Shown here piece by piece: positions 54,269 through 62,316 of a stretch of DNA of 64,000 nucleotides. The position numbers and the translations under genes were made by a program. Each line of letters opens with the position of its first letter. The first letter of the stretch is position 1. Location of the stretch: NCBI RefSeq assembly GCF_005116575.1, contig NZ_SWCN01000009.1:62001-126000 (forward strand), read 5' to 3'. Below the pieces are notes generated by a model. The model was not told where the DNA came from, ran no database searches, and was given only the letters and a program-made list of their open reading frames with translations. The DNA is from Desulforhopalus sp. IMCC35007. GTDB taxonomy: Bacteria; Desulfobacterota; Desulfobulbia; Desulfobulbales; Desulfocapsaceae.

Positions 54269-54667
54269 TTACTTCTTATGCCATATGGCTCTAATTTTTT
54301 CTATAACATCAACAACATTCAACCGTAGAAACCCAAGTGAAATATCCCGTCCAAACATCGATATCAGCAATAATTCATCATCGATTTTGCTAAAATGAAT
54401 ATTTGACTCCTGTCCCTTGTGAAAAAGAAGAGAAAATTCCTGTTCACCAACAAGTTTGGCCATCGCATCAACGGTTGCAAAATTCCCTGCAGCTAGGGCA
54501 GCAAAAGAGTAGACATCGTACTTGCTCTCGCCGTTATCTTTTGCAGTTATTATATTTCCAGCCATGTCAATAATAATGACACAATCAACGCCGAGTTTTA
54601 TTAATTTCTCCGACAAGATCCCATCTATCTGCTCGAGTTGCTCTTGACTGACAATCCCATAATTCAT
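54269..54667 (-). CDS. Roadblock/LC7-domain protein (MglB-type)
   Basis: 132 residues, one roadblock/LC7 domain. The core has VDCVIIIDMAGNIITAKD, then SFAALAAGNFATVDAMAKLVG and HFSKIDDELLLISMFG. Roadblock proteins dimerise and act as GTPase-activating partners of MglA. It lies upstream of the GTPase gene on the same strand, the usual order for an MglB-MglA pair. Confidence 0.86.
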   Translation of the reverse strand: MNYGIVSQEQLEQIDGILSEKLIKLGVDCVIIIDMAGNIITAKDNGESKYDVYSFAALAAGNFATVDAMAKLVGEQEFSLLFHKGQESNIHFSKIDDELLLISMFGRDISLGFLRLNVVDVIEKIRAIWHKK

Positions 54668-55084
54668 GCCACAAACCTCATTGTAAAGTTGGTTGCTGCG
54701 ATCAGCTTATTTGAAGGCCTAATAAAAAACGTGTTTTATTTTACGTGATTTAGGTATTTAGATTTATTACAAACTGTGGGGCTAGACATGCTTATACAAT
54801 TTTCTTCGAAGAAATAATTGTCGTCCACCGTATTGTTTGATTATAGTGCATTTAATAATAGTCAAAATGTACAACAAAATTTTACTGTTATCAATATACG
54901 ATAGATTTCTGATGATATGAAGAACTATTTTACAATTTGTAACGATTCCATTCCACCATGAGTAAGGCAGAGTCTACATTGATACTTGAGGCTTAACGGA
55001 GTAATAATATTACGACCTTAATTTCTATATTTTTTTCAGCTCTGTTTCAATCATATTAAATCCCCTATCTGAGAGAATGCTTTT
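54668..55084. promoter_or_regulatory. Divergent roadblock/tatD gap with predicted promoter and palindrome
   Basis: A 417-bp AT-rich gap with no gene. On the minus strand a perfect TATAAT (54845-54840) with a weak -35, TTTTGA (54867-54862), 16 bp apart, could serve the roadblock operon. A perfect 14-bp palindrome, TTTCTTCGAAGAAA (54801-54814), lies about 20-30 nt downstream of that start and may be an operator. Confidence 0.4.
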
Positions 55085-55903
55085 TTGAAAAATCCACTGA
55101 GTTCATTTCCCAGCCTGTCAGCCGGCAGCTATTTAATAGACACCCATTGCCATCTCGACATGGAGGCATACGCTGATGACCTCAACGAGGTGATTTTTCG
55201 GGCACAAAAGTACGGAGTCAAGACTATTATTACGATTGGTATTGACTTACCAAGCTCTAAAGCTGCAGTCAAACTTGCTCAAAAACATAAAGGTGTCTAT
55301 GCCACAATAGGAGTCCATCCACACGACGTTGACCATCTCGACGAACACACGTATGAAGCTCTTCGTCTTCTTTACCGTAACCATAAACAACAAATCGTTG
55401 GATATGGTGAAATTGGCCTCGACTATGTAAAAATGTATTCAGAGCCAGCCAACCAGAGGAAACATTTTACCAGGCAACTGGAATTGGCACAGAACCTTGG
55501 CCTGCCTGTTGTAATACACAACAGGGAAGCTGATACCGATACGCTTTTCACCTTACAGGCACAAAAGAACTTTCCTAATGGTGGAATTATGCATTGCTTT
55601 TCCGGAGATTATGATTTTGCTGTTAAAATTATCGATATGGGTTTGAAAATATCAATTCCTGGGGTTGTAACTTTCAAAAACGCCACAAAACTCCAAGAGG
55701 TAGTTACCAAAATCCCCATAGAACATATGATAGTCGAAACCGACGGACCGTTTCTGAGCCCCCATCCCTTTCGGGGTAAGCGCAATGAACCGGCTCATGT
55801 GTTGTTTACCGCAATGAAAATCGCAGAACTAAAAAACATTTCAATAGACGAGGTCGCGCACCACACCTCTGTCAACGCAACAACTCTTTTCAATCTTAAT
55901 TAG
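55085..55903 (+). CDS. tatD: TatD-family metal-dependent hydrolase
   Basis: 272 residues. Metal-binding DTHCHLDM (residues 19-26), the GEIGLDYV glutamate, VIHNREAD, MHCFSGD and the final ETDGPFLSPHPFRGKRNEP are all in place. TatD proteins are 3'-5' DNA exonucleases or deacylase-type hydrolases. The start is TTG at 55085; GAGAG lies upstream. The next gene starts 3 bp after its stop. Confidence 0.92.
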   Translation: MKNPLSSFPSLSAGSYLIDTHCHLDMEAYADDLNEVIFRAQKYGVKTIITIGIDLPSSKAAVKLAQKHKGVYATIGVHPHDVDHLDEHTYEALRLLYRNHKQQIVGYGEIGLDYVKMYSEPANQRKHFTRQLELAQNLGLPVVIHNREADTDTLFTLQAQKNFPNGGIMHCFSGDYDFAVKIIDMGLKISIPGVVTFKNATKLQEVVTKIPIEHMIVETDGPFLSPHPFRGKRNEPAHVLFTAMKIAELKNISIDEVAHHTSVNATTLFNLN

Positions 55904-55906
55904 ACA

Positions 55907-56596
55907 ATGATATCTGACAATATTCATCACATTAAACAGCAAATACAAAAAGCCGCAAAACAAGTAAACAGAAATGCTTCAGACATTAAACTCGTGGCAG
56001 TCTCGAAACGCTTTCCCATAGAAGCTATCCAGGAGGCATGCCACGCAGGTCATTTTTTATTTGGAGAAAATTACATCCAGGAACTCATCCATAAACGACC
56101 AGCAGTACCAATGAATGCCAGTTTTCATTTTATAGGTAATCTCCAGAGCAACAAAGCCAGACACGCGGCTGAGCTCTGTGATATGGTTGAAACTGTAGAC
56201 AGGGAGAAGCTCGGCAAAGAGCTGAATAAACACTGCATCACTCTCAACAAAACACTCGACATTCTTGTTCAAGTAAACATAGGCAATGAACCGCAAAAAT
56301 CGGGCGTTGAACGGAGAGAGGCGGGATCCTTAATCCAACACCTTAATCAACTGGATAACTTAAGAGTCTGTGGACTAATGACTATTCCTCCAGCTACAGA
56401 CACCCCGGAAGAAAGCAGAGCATTTTTCAGAGAACTGCGCACTCTCTCAGAAGATTTTATGGCCAAAGGACTCTTCCCCAAAATTGCCCGACCAGAATTA
56501 TCAATGGGAATGTCGAGTGATTTTCATATTGCAATTGAAGAGGGTGCAACTATCATTCGAGTTGGAACAGCCTTGTTTGGACAACGTGGGACCTGA
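55907..56596 (+). CDS. YggS-family PLP homeostasis protein
   Basis: 229 residues, single-domain fold type III PLP protein (PLPBP/YggS). The PLP lysine is in KLVAVSKRFP (residue 35 area). FHFIGNLQSNKARHA, VCGLMTIPP and LSMGMSSDFHIAIEEGAT are family signatures. It buffers free PLP and affects amino acid balance. It is co-transcribed with tatD. Confidence 0.93.
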   Translation: MISDNIHHIKQQIQKAAKQVNRNASDIKLVAVSKRFPIEAIQEACHAGHFLFGENYIQELIHKRPAVPMNASFHFIGNLQSNKARHAAELCDMVETVDREKLGKELNKHCITLNKTLDILVQVNIGNEPQKSGVERREAGSLIQHLNQLDNLRVCGLMTIPPATDTPEESRAFFRELRTLSEDFMAKGLFPKIARPELSMGMSSDFHIAIEEGATIIRVGTALFGQRGT

Positions 56597-56612
56597 TACA
56601 CCGCATACGAAA

Positions 56613-56642
56613 AGGGCGCGAATCAAACTCGATTCGCGCCCT
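56613..56642 (-). terminator. Terminator of the PxxKW gene
   Basis: A 12-bp perfect GC-rich stem (AGGGCGCGAATC and its complement, 6-nt loop). The minus strand continues with TTTTCG; it also lies 17 bp after the YggS gene stop and may act both ways. Confidence 0.75.
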
Positions 56643-56670
56643 CAAAAACAATTTGACCTTGTATCCAGAA

Positions 56671-56916
56671 TTACTTTCTCTTGGAGGCTCTCTTTGCAGC
56701 TTTTAGAGGGTTAATCCTTACCTTCACAATGTTGATCTCAGGCTTTGCATGGGTGGCAAAATTACAAAGTCCGAGCTTCCATTTCGCTTCGGGATAGAGA
56801 TAACTTTTACAATACTGAACACCTTCCTGTTCAACAACACGAGCACAACCATCACATTTCTCGATAACTGGCTGGAACCGACCATCACTATAGCTTACAG
56901 TGGTCTCATTTTTCAT
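56671..56916 (-). CDS. PxxKW family cysteine-rich protein
   Basis: 81 residues. Cysteines lie in EKCDGCARVV, VQYCKSY and LGLCNFATH; the naming motif P-E-A-K-W is at residues 42-46. The C terminus is basic (PLKAAKRASKRK). The family is known by motif only, mainly from sulfate-reducing Deltaproteobacteria. Four cysteines could bind Zn or an Fe-S cluster. It is monocistronic. Confidence 0.82.
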   Translation of the reverse strand: MKNETTVSYSDGRFQPVIEKCDGCARVVEQEGVQYCKSYLYPEAKWKLGLCNFATHAKPEINIVKVRINPLKAAKRASKRK

Positions 56917-57242
56917 AACTTAGTCCTCCGACCCATATAATACTTACTGGTTTCTTATCACCAGGAAATAGCTATTAAAAGCTACAATTAATATCAAACA
57001 ATACTTCACAACCTTTCATCATACCAAAACGACATGGACAACACAAGGGTTTTTCTCTACTGATATTGCAATTCTCATATCATTTTTTACATCATCCTTA
57101 CCATCGATAAGATTTGCTTGTGGAATAAATGCCAAAAGGTTGTAATCAATAACCTCATGATATATAATCGATATTGCGTGATGCGATCTGTTTTATTCAA
57201 GATTAATATTATACACTATAGTTAGCACAATTGGAGAAGCAA
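56917..57242. other. 326-bp gap between PxxKW gene and pilC
   Basis: AT-rich, with no gene supported. A -10-like TATTATAC lies near 57207, about 35 bp before the pilC start. No sigma-54 pattern (TGGC-N8-TTGC) was found by eye. Confidence 0.3.
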
Positions 57243-58448
57243 ATGCCAACGTATATCTGGAAGGGGAAAAACTCATATGGTGAAAAACGCAAAGGTGAAC
57301 TTGAAGCCCCCGACCTCTCATCTGCTACATCTCAAGTAAAACGACTTCGCATCTCAAATGCAGTAGTTAAAGAAAAGCCAAAGGATATTTTAGCTGAAAT
57401 ACCCTTTTTCAAACCAAATGTTACAGGCAAAGATATTGTAATATTCACAAGGCAGCTGTCAACTATGATAGATGCCGGTCTTCCTCTTGTTCAGGGACTG
57501 GAAATTTTAGAAAAACAGCAGAGTAATACCACTTTTAAATCTGCGCTCGGAGAGATCAGACTCGACGTTGAGGCGGGCTCAACGCTTGCTGATGCCATGC
57601 GGAAAAAACCAAAAATATTTGACAATCTTTTTACCAACATGATTGAGGCCGGTGAGACAGGCGGTATTCTTGATACCATACTTTCACGTCTCGCGGTTTT
57701 TATGGAAAAATCAATGGCACTTAAAAAGAAAATCAAAGGGGCCATGACCTACCCTGCGATTTGTCTTGCCATCTCCCTACTCATCACAGCTATTATTCTG
57801 GTGTTTGTCGTTCCGGTATTTAGTAAAATGTTTGAAGATTTTGGTTCTACACTGCCACTTCCCACTCAGATTGTTGTGGATATCAGTGATTTTTTCAAAA
57901 ACAATTTTTTTTATTTTATAATTGCAATCGTTTTTCTGGTTATGGGGGTTAAGAAATTCTATTCCACTGAAAAGGGGCAAAAGGCTATTGATAAAGGTTT
58001 ACTCCATGCCCCTGTTATTGGAATGCTCCTGCGTAAGGTGGCTGTGGCAAAATTTACCAGAACTCTCAGTACCATGCTGCAATCTGGTGTTCCTATTCTT
58101 GAAGCTCTGCAGGTCGTTGCTAAGACAGCTGGTAATAAAGTTATCGAAACCGCTGTGTTCAGAGTCGGTGACTCGATAGCGGAAGGTCGCCCACTTGCTG
58201 ACCCTCTTGAAGAAACAGGTGTTTTTCCAAATATGGTTGTACAAATGATTAATGTAGGTGAATCTGTTGGTGCTCTTGATGCGATGCTTGAAAAAATAGC
58301 CGACTTTTATGATGAGGAGGTCGACCAGGCTGTAGAGAATCTCACAGCCATGATTGAACCTTTTATGATGGTTTTCCTAGGTGGGATGATAGGTGGTCTT
58401 GTCGTCGCTATGTACTTGCCGATATTTAAGATCGCCTCTGTCGTGTAA
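57243..58448 (+). CDS. pilC: Type IV pilus / type II secretion inner-membrane platform protein (PilC/GspF)
   Basis: 401 residues with two T2SSF domains (about 65-190 and 270-392; each with FTRQLSTMIDAGLPLVQGLE or FTRTLSTMLQSGVPILEALQ) and three membrane helices (about 170-190, 218-238, 370-392). It is the platform that couples the assembly ATPase to the pilus. The ATG at 57243 has GGAG 6 nt upstream. No pilB, pilT or pilin gene is in the window, so the gene is isolated. Confidence 0.93.
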   Translation: MPTYIWKGKNSYGEKRKGELEAPDLSSATSQVKRLRISNAVVKEKPKDILAEIPFFKPNVTGKDIVIFTRQLSTMIDAGLPLVQGLEILEKQQSNTTFKSALGEIRLDVEAGSTLADAMRKKPKIFDNLFTNMIEAGETGGILDTILSRLAVFMEKSMALKKKIKGAMTYPAICLAISLLITAIILVFVVPVFSKMFEDFGSTLPLPTQIVVDISDFFKNNFFYFIIAIVFLVMGVKKFYSTEKGQKAIDKGLLHAPVIGMLLRKVAVAKFTRTLSTMLQSGVPILEALQVVAKTAGNKVIETAVFRVGDSIAEGRPLADPLEETGVFPNMVVQMINVGESVGALDAMLEKIADFYDEEVDQAVENLTAMIEPFMMVFLGGMIGGLVVAMYLPIFKIASVV

Positions 58449-58550
58449 CAATTTGTTTTCAACTTTTCTTCATAGAATTTGACTTTCCCGTAGCAAAGTA
58501 TATGATTAGTGAATGGTTGACAAAGACATCAATAAAATATGGAGGAAAAT

Positions 58551-58838
58551 ATGACACTTACGAAAGCAGATCTCGTTCAGCAAGTGTATAAAAACCATGA
58601 GGAGCTTACAAAAGCTCAGGCGACAGATTCTGTTGAAGCTTTTCTTAGAATCTCAAAAGAATCGCTCATAAGTGGCTCAGATCTACTTCTTAGCGGTTTT
58701 GGCAAATTTAACGTGAAAAGCAAAAATTCAAGACGGGGGAGAAATCCTCAAACTGGAGATGAATTGACATTGGATGCCAGAAGAGTCGTAACCTTTAAAC
58801 CATCAGGAATACTAAGAGACAGAATAAACAAATCTTAG
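58551..58838 (+). CDS. ihfA: IHF/HU-family DNA-binding protein (IHF alpha-like)
   Basis: 95 residues. The helical dimer half (LTKADLVQQVYKNHEELTKA) and DNA-binding arm (NSRRGRNPQTGDELTLDARR) match IHF/HU; VVTFKPSGILRDRIN is closest to IHF alpha. It bends DNA. GGAGG lies 5 nt before the ATG at 58551, so the in-frame ATG at 58539 that overlaps this site is rejected. It is followed by a strong terminator. Confidence 0.9.
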   Translation: MTLTKADLVQQVYKNHEELTKAQATDSVEAFLRISKESLISGSDLLLSGFGKFNVKSKNSRRGRNPQTGDELTLDARRVVTFKPSGILRDRINKS

Positions 58839-58886
58839 ATTATAGCTGATACATTAATATCCAAATTTCTCATTCTGGTTTTAGAG

Positions 58887-58927
58887 ATCTCCCCTAAGTG
58901 CAGACGTGCTTAGGGGAGATTTTTTTC
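58887..58927 (+). terminator. Rho-independent terminator after the IHF gene
   Basis: A 12-bp perfect stem (ATCTCCCCTAAG with its complement, 10-nt loop) followed by TTTTTTC. It ends the IHF transcript and lies just before the ParB-like gene. Confidence 0.92.
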
Positions 58928-58963
58928 AAGGCCTGCTCCATACTTCTTTTCTTTCTCGACGAA

Positions 58964-59896
58964 ATGTATCTTCAATACCGTTCAATATCACTTGATAATA
59001 TTAGTCCATCAACAAAGTGGAATCTGCATCCATGGGCTCTAGAGAACTGCCCCGAGCCACTTTTCCAGTCTTTTGAAAAATTTGGCGTTATATTCCCCCC
59101 TCTGATACTGGAAACAGAGGACCATTTTTACCAGATAATCTCCGGATATCGAAGAATAGAATTTACCAAAAAACATACTTCAATATCACGCATTGACTGC
59201 AGGGTAGTACAAAGTGGGATTGACCCTCATCTGCTTTTCAGTATTATCTTAATGGATCAGGCTGCTTCAAATAGTCTGTCCTTAGCTGAGAAAGCCATGT
59301 TTCTTTTAAAAGCTTCAGAATTTTTATCAAAAAACAAACTGGCGAGCATGTTTTTTCATGATCTGGGTCTTCAACGGAAACAATCATTTGTAGACGACCT
59401 GCTGACATTGCTGGGCCAGAATAAGGTTTTTATTGAACAAGCAGACAGTGGTCTTATCGAAGAACAGATGCTCACAGAACTTTTACGCCTCAAAGAATCT
59501 GACCGGGAGGCGCTGCTGCATCTTTTCTGCCAATTGAATTTAGGTGCGAGTAAACAGAAAAGAATGCTAAACCTTCTTCGTGACGCGGCATATAAAAGTG
59601 GCGCAACGCTCCAACAGTACCTGAAGAACGAAGATATCCAATCTATCCTCGCTGACAACAATTTGAACATACCCCAGAAAGTCAGTCACCTCGACAGGTT
59701 TCTACAATTACAGATATTTCCCCAGATACTTGCGGCTGAAAACAACTTTGCAGCAGAGGTAAAAAAAATAAAACTTAAACCAAATCAGCAAATTACCCAT
59801 GCCCAGGCATTTGAGAGAGACACGGTCACACTCGCAACTGAATTTCAGTCACTTGATGAATGTCGATCCTTCCTGGAAAAAATGAATTCTAAATAA
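58964..59896 (+). CDS. Orphan ParB-like nuclease/CTPase-fold protein
   Basis: 310 residues. The N-terminal ~100 residues look like a ParB/Srx domain: IFPPLILETEDHFYQIISGYRRIEF, where SGYRR stands for the ParB G(E/H)RR box. A helical middle (LSLAEKAMFLLKASEFL, then FHDLGLQRKQSFVDDLLTLLG) could be the ParB helix-turn-helix region. The C-terminal half is helical. No parA is nearby, so a partition role is unlikely. The ATG at 58964 avoids the terminator; its ribosome site is weak. Confidence 0.65.
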   Translation: MYLQYRSISLDNISPSTKWNLHPWALENCPEPLFQSFEKFGVIFPPLILETEDHFYQIISGYRRIEFTKKHTSISRIDCRVVQSGIDPHLLFSIILMDQAASNSLSLAEKAMFLLKASEFLSKNKLASMFFHDLGLQRKQSFVDDLLTLLGQNKVFIEQADSGLIEEQMLTELLRLKESDREALLHLFCQLNLGASKQKRMLNLLRDAAYKSGATLQQYLKNEDIQSILADNNLNIPQKVSHLDRFLQLQIFPQILAAENNFAAEVKKIKLKPNQQITHAQAFERDTVTLATEFQSLDECRSFLEKMNSK

Positions 59897-61003
59897 TTAC
59901 TCTCTATCGGGATACAGCAGCTTTCCGCTAACCAACATATCTTCGCCAAGTGTTTTATATCGAGGCGAAGATATGCTTGGCGCCATATCACGGGATGTAA
60001 CGTTGAATCCCCGTACAAGTGCTTGCCCCGAATCCCCCGCAAAACGGGGGCCATAAAACAGATATGCATAGTCGTAGAGTTGTTCTCTTAAAAAACTCCC
60101 GTGTAACAAGCCACCACCTTCCACAAGTACGGAAAGAATACCCTCCTGTCCTAAACGAGAAAGCACCTCTTTCAAATCCAGACCATCATTATTTTTTTTT
60201 ACGGTGAATACTCGCACGCCAATTTTTTCAAAAGCATTGCGTTTTTCCTCGCGTACAGTCTCTGCACAAAAGACCATAGGTGCAGCATCTGATGTGTGCT
60301 GATAGACCTTTGAACGAAGCGGTGTTGCAAGAGTTGTATCAAGAATTATTCGTACGGGATCTCTACCATTTTCTCCAGGCAGACGGGTGGTAAGAGACGG
60401 GTTGTCAATTAAGATTGTGGAGGAACCAACCATTATCGCATCCAGTTGATTTCTCAACTGATGAACAGTACGAGATGTTTTATCACCGGTGACCCAACCG
60501 GACATCCCAGATTGATAGTTGATTCGGCCATCTAGGCTTATACCAGCTTTCATCACCACGTATGGTATCTTTGTTTTTATATATTTTATAAATGGCCTAT
60601 TGATCTCTTCGCACTCTTTTTCAAGAACGCCTGATTCCACGTCAATTCCGTGATCTCGTAGATATTTGAGACCTCTACCATCAACGAGAGGATTAGGATC
60701 CCTCATACCGACAACAACGCGGTTTATGCCGGCTTTTTCTATAGCTGCACAGCAGGGTGGAGTTTTTCCTGTGTGGCTGCATGGCTCAAGGGTAACATAA
60801 ATTGTAGCTCCCTGAAGCGGGATTCTCGCATTATTTATCGCATGAATTTCCGCATGAGGCGTTCCTGCCTTTTGGTGATATCCTCTCCCTACTACTACAC
60901 CGTCTTTAACTATCACTGCGCCAACAGCGGGGTTTGGTGAGGTACGACCAATGCCTTTTTTCGCTTCTTTAAGCGCAAGCTTCATATAATCGGAATCGAA
61001 CAT
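59897..61003 (-). CDS. ribD: Bifunctional riboflavin deaminase/reductase
   Basis: 368 residues. The N-terminal deaminase has HAEIHAI and PCSHTGKTPPCC zinc motifs; the C-terminal reductase domain (about 147-360) has MKAGISLDGRI and VLVEGGGLLHG. It acts at the second and third steps of riboflavin synthesis. Its ATG overlaps the nrdR stop (TGATG), and AAGGGGA lies upstream. nrdR-ribD is a common pair. Confidence 0.95.
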   Translation of the reverse strand: MFDSDYMKLALKEAKKGIGRTSPNPAVGAVIVKDGVVVGRGYHQKAGTPHAEIHAINNARIPLQGATIYVTLEPCSHTGKTPPCCAAIEKAGINRVVVGMRDPNPLVDGRGLKYLRDHGIDVESGVLEKECEEINRPFIKYIKTKIPYVVMKAGISLDGRINYQSGMSGWVTGDKTSRTVHQLRNQLDAIMVGSSTILIDNPSLTTRLPGENGRDPVRIILDTTLATPLRSKVYQHTSDAAPMVFCAETVREEKRNAFEKIGVRVFTVKKNNDGLDLKEVLSRLGQEGILSVLVEGGGLLHGSFLREQLYDYAYLFYGPRFAGDSGQALVRGFNVTSRDMAPSISSPRYKTLGEDMLVSGKLLYPDRE

Positions 61004-61473
61004 CAATATTCCCCTTCACTTCGAGACTCAAGTAAAGATTTCAGCTCATCCATAAACTCATTTACATCCTTAAATTGTCTGTAGACCGAAGCAAATCTTA
61101 CATAGGCAACCTCATCAAGATGGGGTAATCCTTCCATAACCCATTTCCCGACTACCTTCGAAGGTATCTCTTTTGCACCATAATCTTGAAGCTTACGTTC
61201 TATTTCGTCGGTGAACTCATCAATTTTATCTCGACTGACCGATCTTTTTTCACAGGCCTTTTCAAGACCTGCAATCAACTTATGCCGGTCCCAAGACTCA
61301 CGTCGTCCATCTTTTTTTACAAGTACCGGCAGCATGACTTCAAGCCGCTCATAGGTTGTAAATCGCTGGTCACATTTCAGGCACTCCCTGCGTCGCCGCG
61401 TAATCGTTGCATCCTTATTTAACCGTGAATCAATCACTTTGTTGTCTAGATGTTCACAATATGGACATTTCAT
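61003..61473 (-). CDS. nrdR: Transcriptional repressor NrdR
   Basis: 156 residues. The N-terminal zinc ribbon uses C3, C6, C31 and C34; an ATP-cone domain (about 49-139) follows. NrdR represses ribonucleotide reductase genes in response to dATP/ATP. AGGAG lies 7 nt before the ATG. The promoter region is shortened to about 97 bp by the adjacent group II intron B at 61571. Confidence 0.96.
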   Translation of the reverse strand: MKCPYCEHLDNKVIDSRLNKDATITRRRRECLKCDQRFTTYERLEVMLPVLVKKDGRRESWDRHKLIAGLEKACEKRSVSRDKIDEFTDEIERKLQDYGAKEIPSKVVGKWVMEGLPHLDEVAYVRFASVYRQFKDVNEFMDELKSLLESRSEGEY

Positions 61474-61619
61474 AACAAGTCTCCTAAATATTTACAAAAA
61501 GCTCTACAAGCAGTAAACAGCGCCCGACAATAGAATCTGCAACAATCATAATAGCCAACTTTCACAAAATATCGAGTAGGGTGAGGCAAGTTAATTAAGC
61601 TCGCCTCATCCCTCTCACA

Positions 61620-61650
61620 GAACCGTACGTACGGGCCTCGTATACGGCTC
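61620..61650 (-). ncRNA. Group II intron B domain V
   Basis: Minus-strand sequence beginning GAGCCGTAT and ending GTACGGTTC; the AGC catalytic triad and the 9-bp lower helix with its AC bulge are present. The upper helix is only 3 bp (ACG/CGT) with a 5-nt AGGCC loop instead of 5 bp and a GNRA tetraloop. Confidence 0.75.
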
Positions 61651-61664
61651 CTGTTTATTTTCCT

Positions 61665-62242
61665 TCATATTGAAACAGAAATTCCGGTTTTTACAGCGCC
61701 GATATCAAAGAGCCAGTGATCTTTATGCAAACAATCATTGGGAATCGCATAATGGCTCAACGGACAGCCTGCGTTTGCCCAGGAGTTCATGCGAATGAAA
61801 TCAAACTCACCAGTATAGCCAAGCTGTCTCAACCTGCGGTGAAGCCGCTGTGGCTTTTTCCACAATTTCAACTGAATGGCTCGCAAACGCCTACGTATCC
61901 ACGACGACAACTTCCGCATCAATCCGCTACAATTAGCTATCCGATAGTAGAGAGCAAACCCTCTTAATATTGGATTGAGATCGTCTATGATCGTATCCAG
62001 GTTAACCGGGACGGTTCGCCGGGTCATTGCTTTCACTTTCTCCTTGAATGACTTTATCTTTCCCTTTTTGATTTGCGTATAATTGGAGTGTATCACTACT
62101 CCAAGAAACTTAACACCTTTCCAACTGTGGGTGATATGAGTCTTTTCACGGTTTACGGTGAGGAGCAAATCTTCTTCCAGATAACTGCTTGCTTTGGCAA
62201 GTGCATTTGTTGCCGCGATCTTCGACTGACAGAGGATCAGAA
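61665..62242 (-). CDS. Group II intron B reverse transcriptase/maturase, C-terminal exon
   Basis: The visible 3' part of an intron-encoded protein. It opens with LILCQSKIAATNALAKA, which directly follows the YADDF motif in such proteins, then LTVNREKTHITHSWKGVKFLGV (RT thumb border) and the maturase X domain (LNPILRGFALYYRIANCSG). The last ~60 residues (YTGEFDFIRMNSWANAG and on) are a C-terminal extension. The frame is intact to the stop. Its N-terminal exon lies beyond 64000, separated by intron A. Confidence 0.8.
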
Positions 62243-62282
62243 GTCGAGTAGCCCGAGAGAACCTCCCCCTCAGGCTCTCACA

Positions 62283-62316
62283 GAACCGGACGTGAACGTC
62301 TCCGCTCATCCGGCTC
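62283..62316 (-). ncRNA. Group II intron A domain V
   Basis: 34 nt: GAGCCGGAT, a 5-bp upper stem (GAGCG/CGTTC) closed by a GAGA (GNRA) loop, the AC bulge, and GTCCGGTTC. This is a complete catalytic domain V. Confidence 0.85.

Noticed and set aside
58898-58963. Upstream start for the ParB-like gene
   Set aside because: It would begin inside the terminator stem of the IHF gene and encode a hydrophobic stretch unlike the rest.
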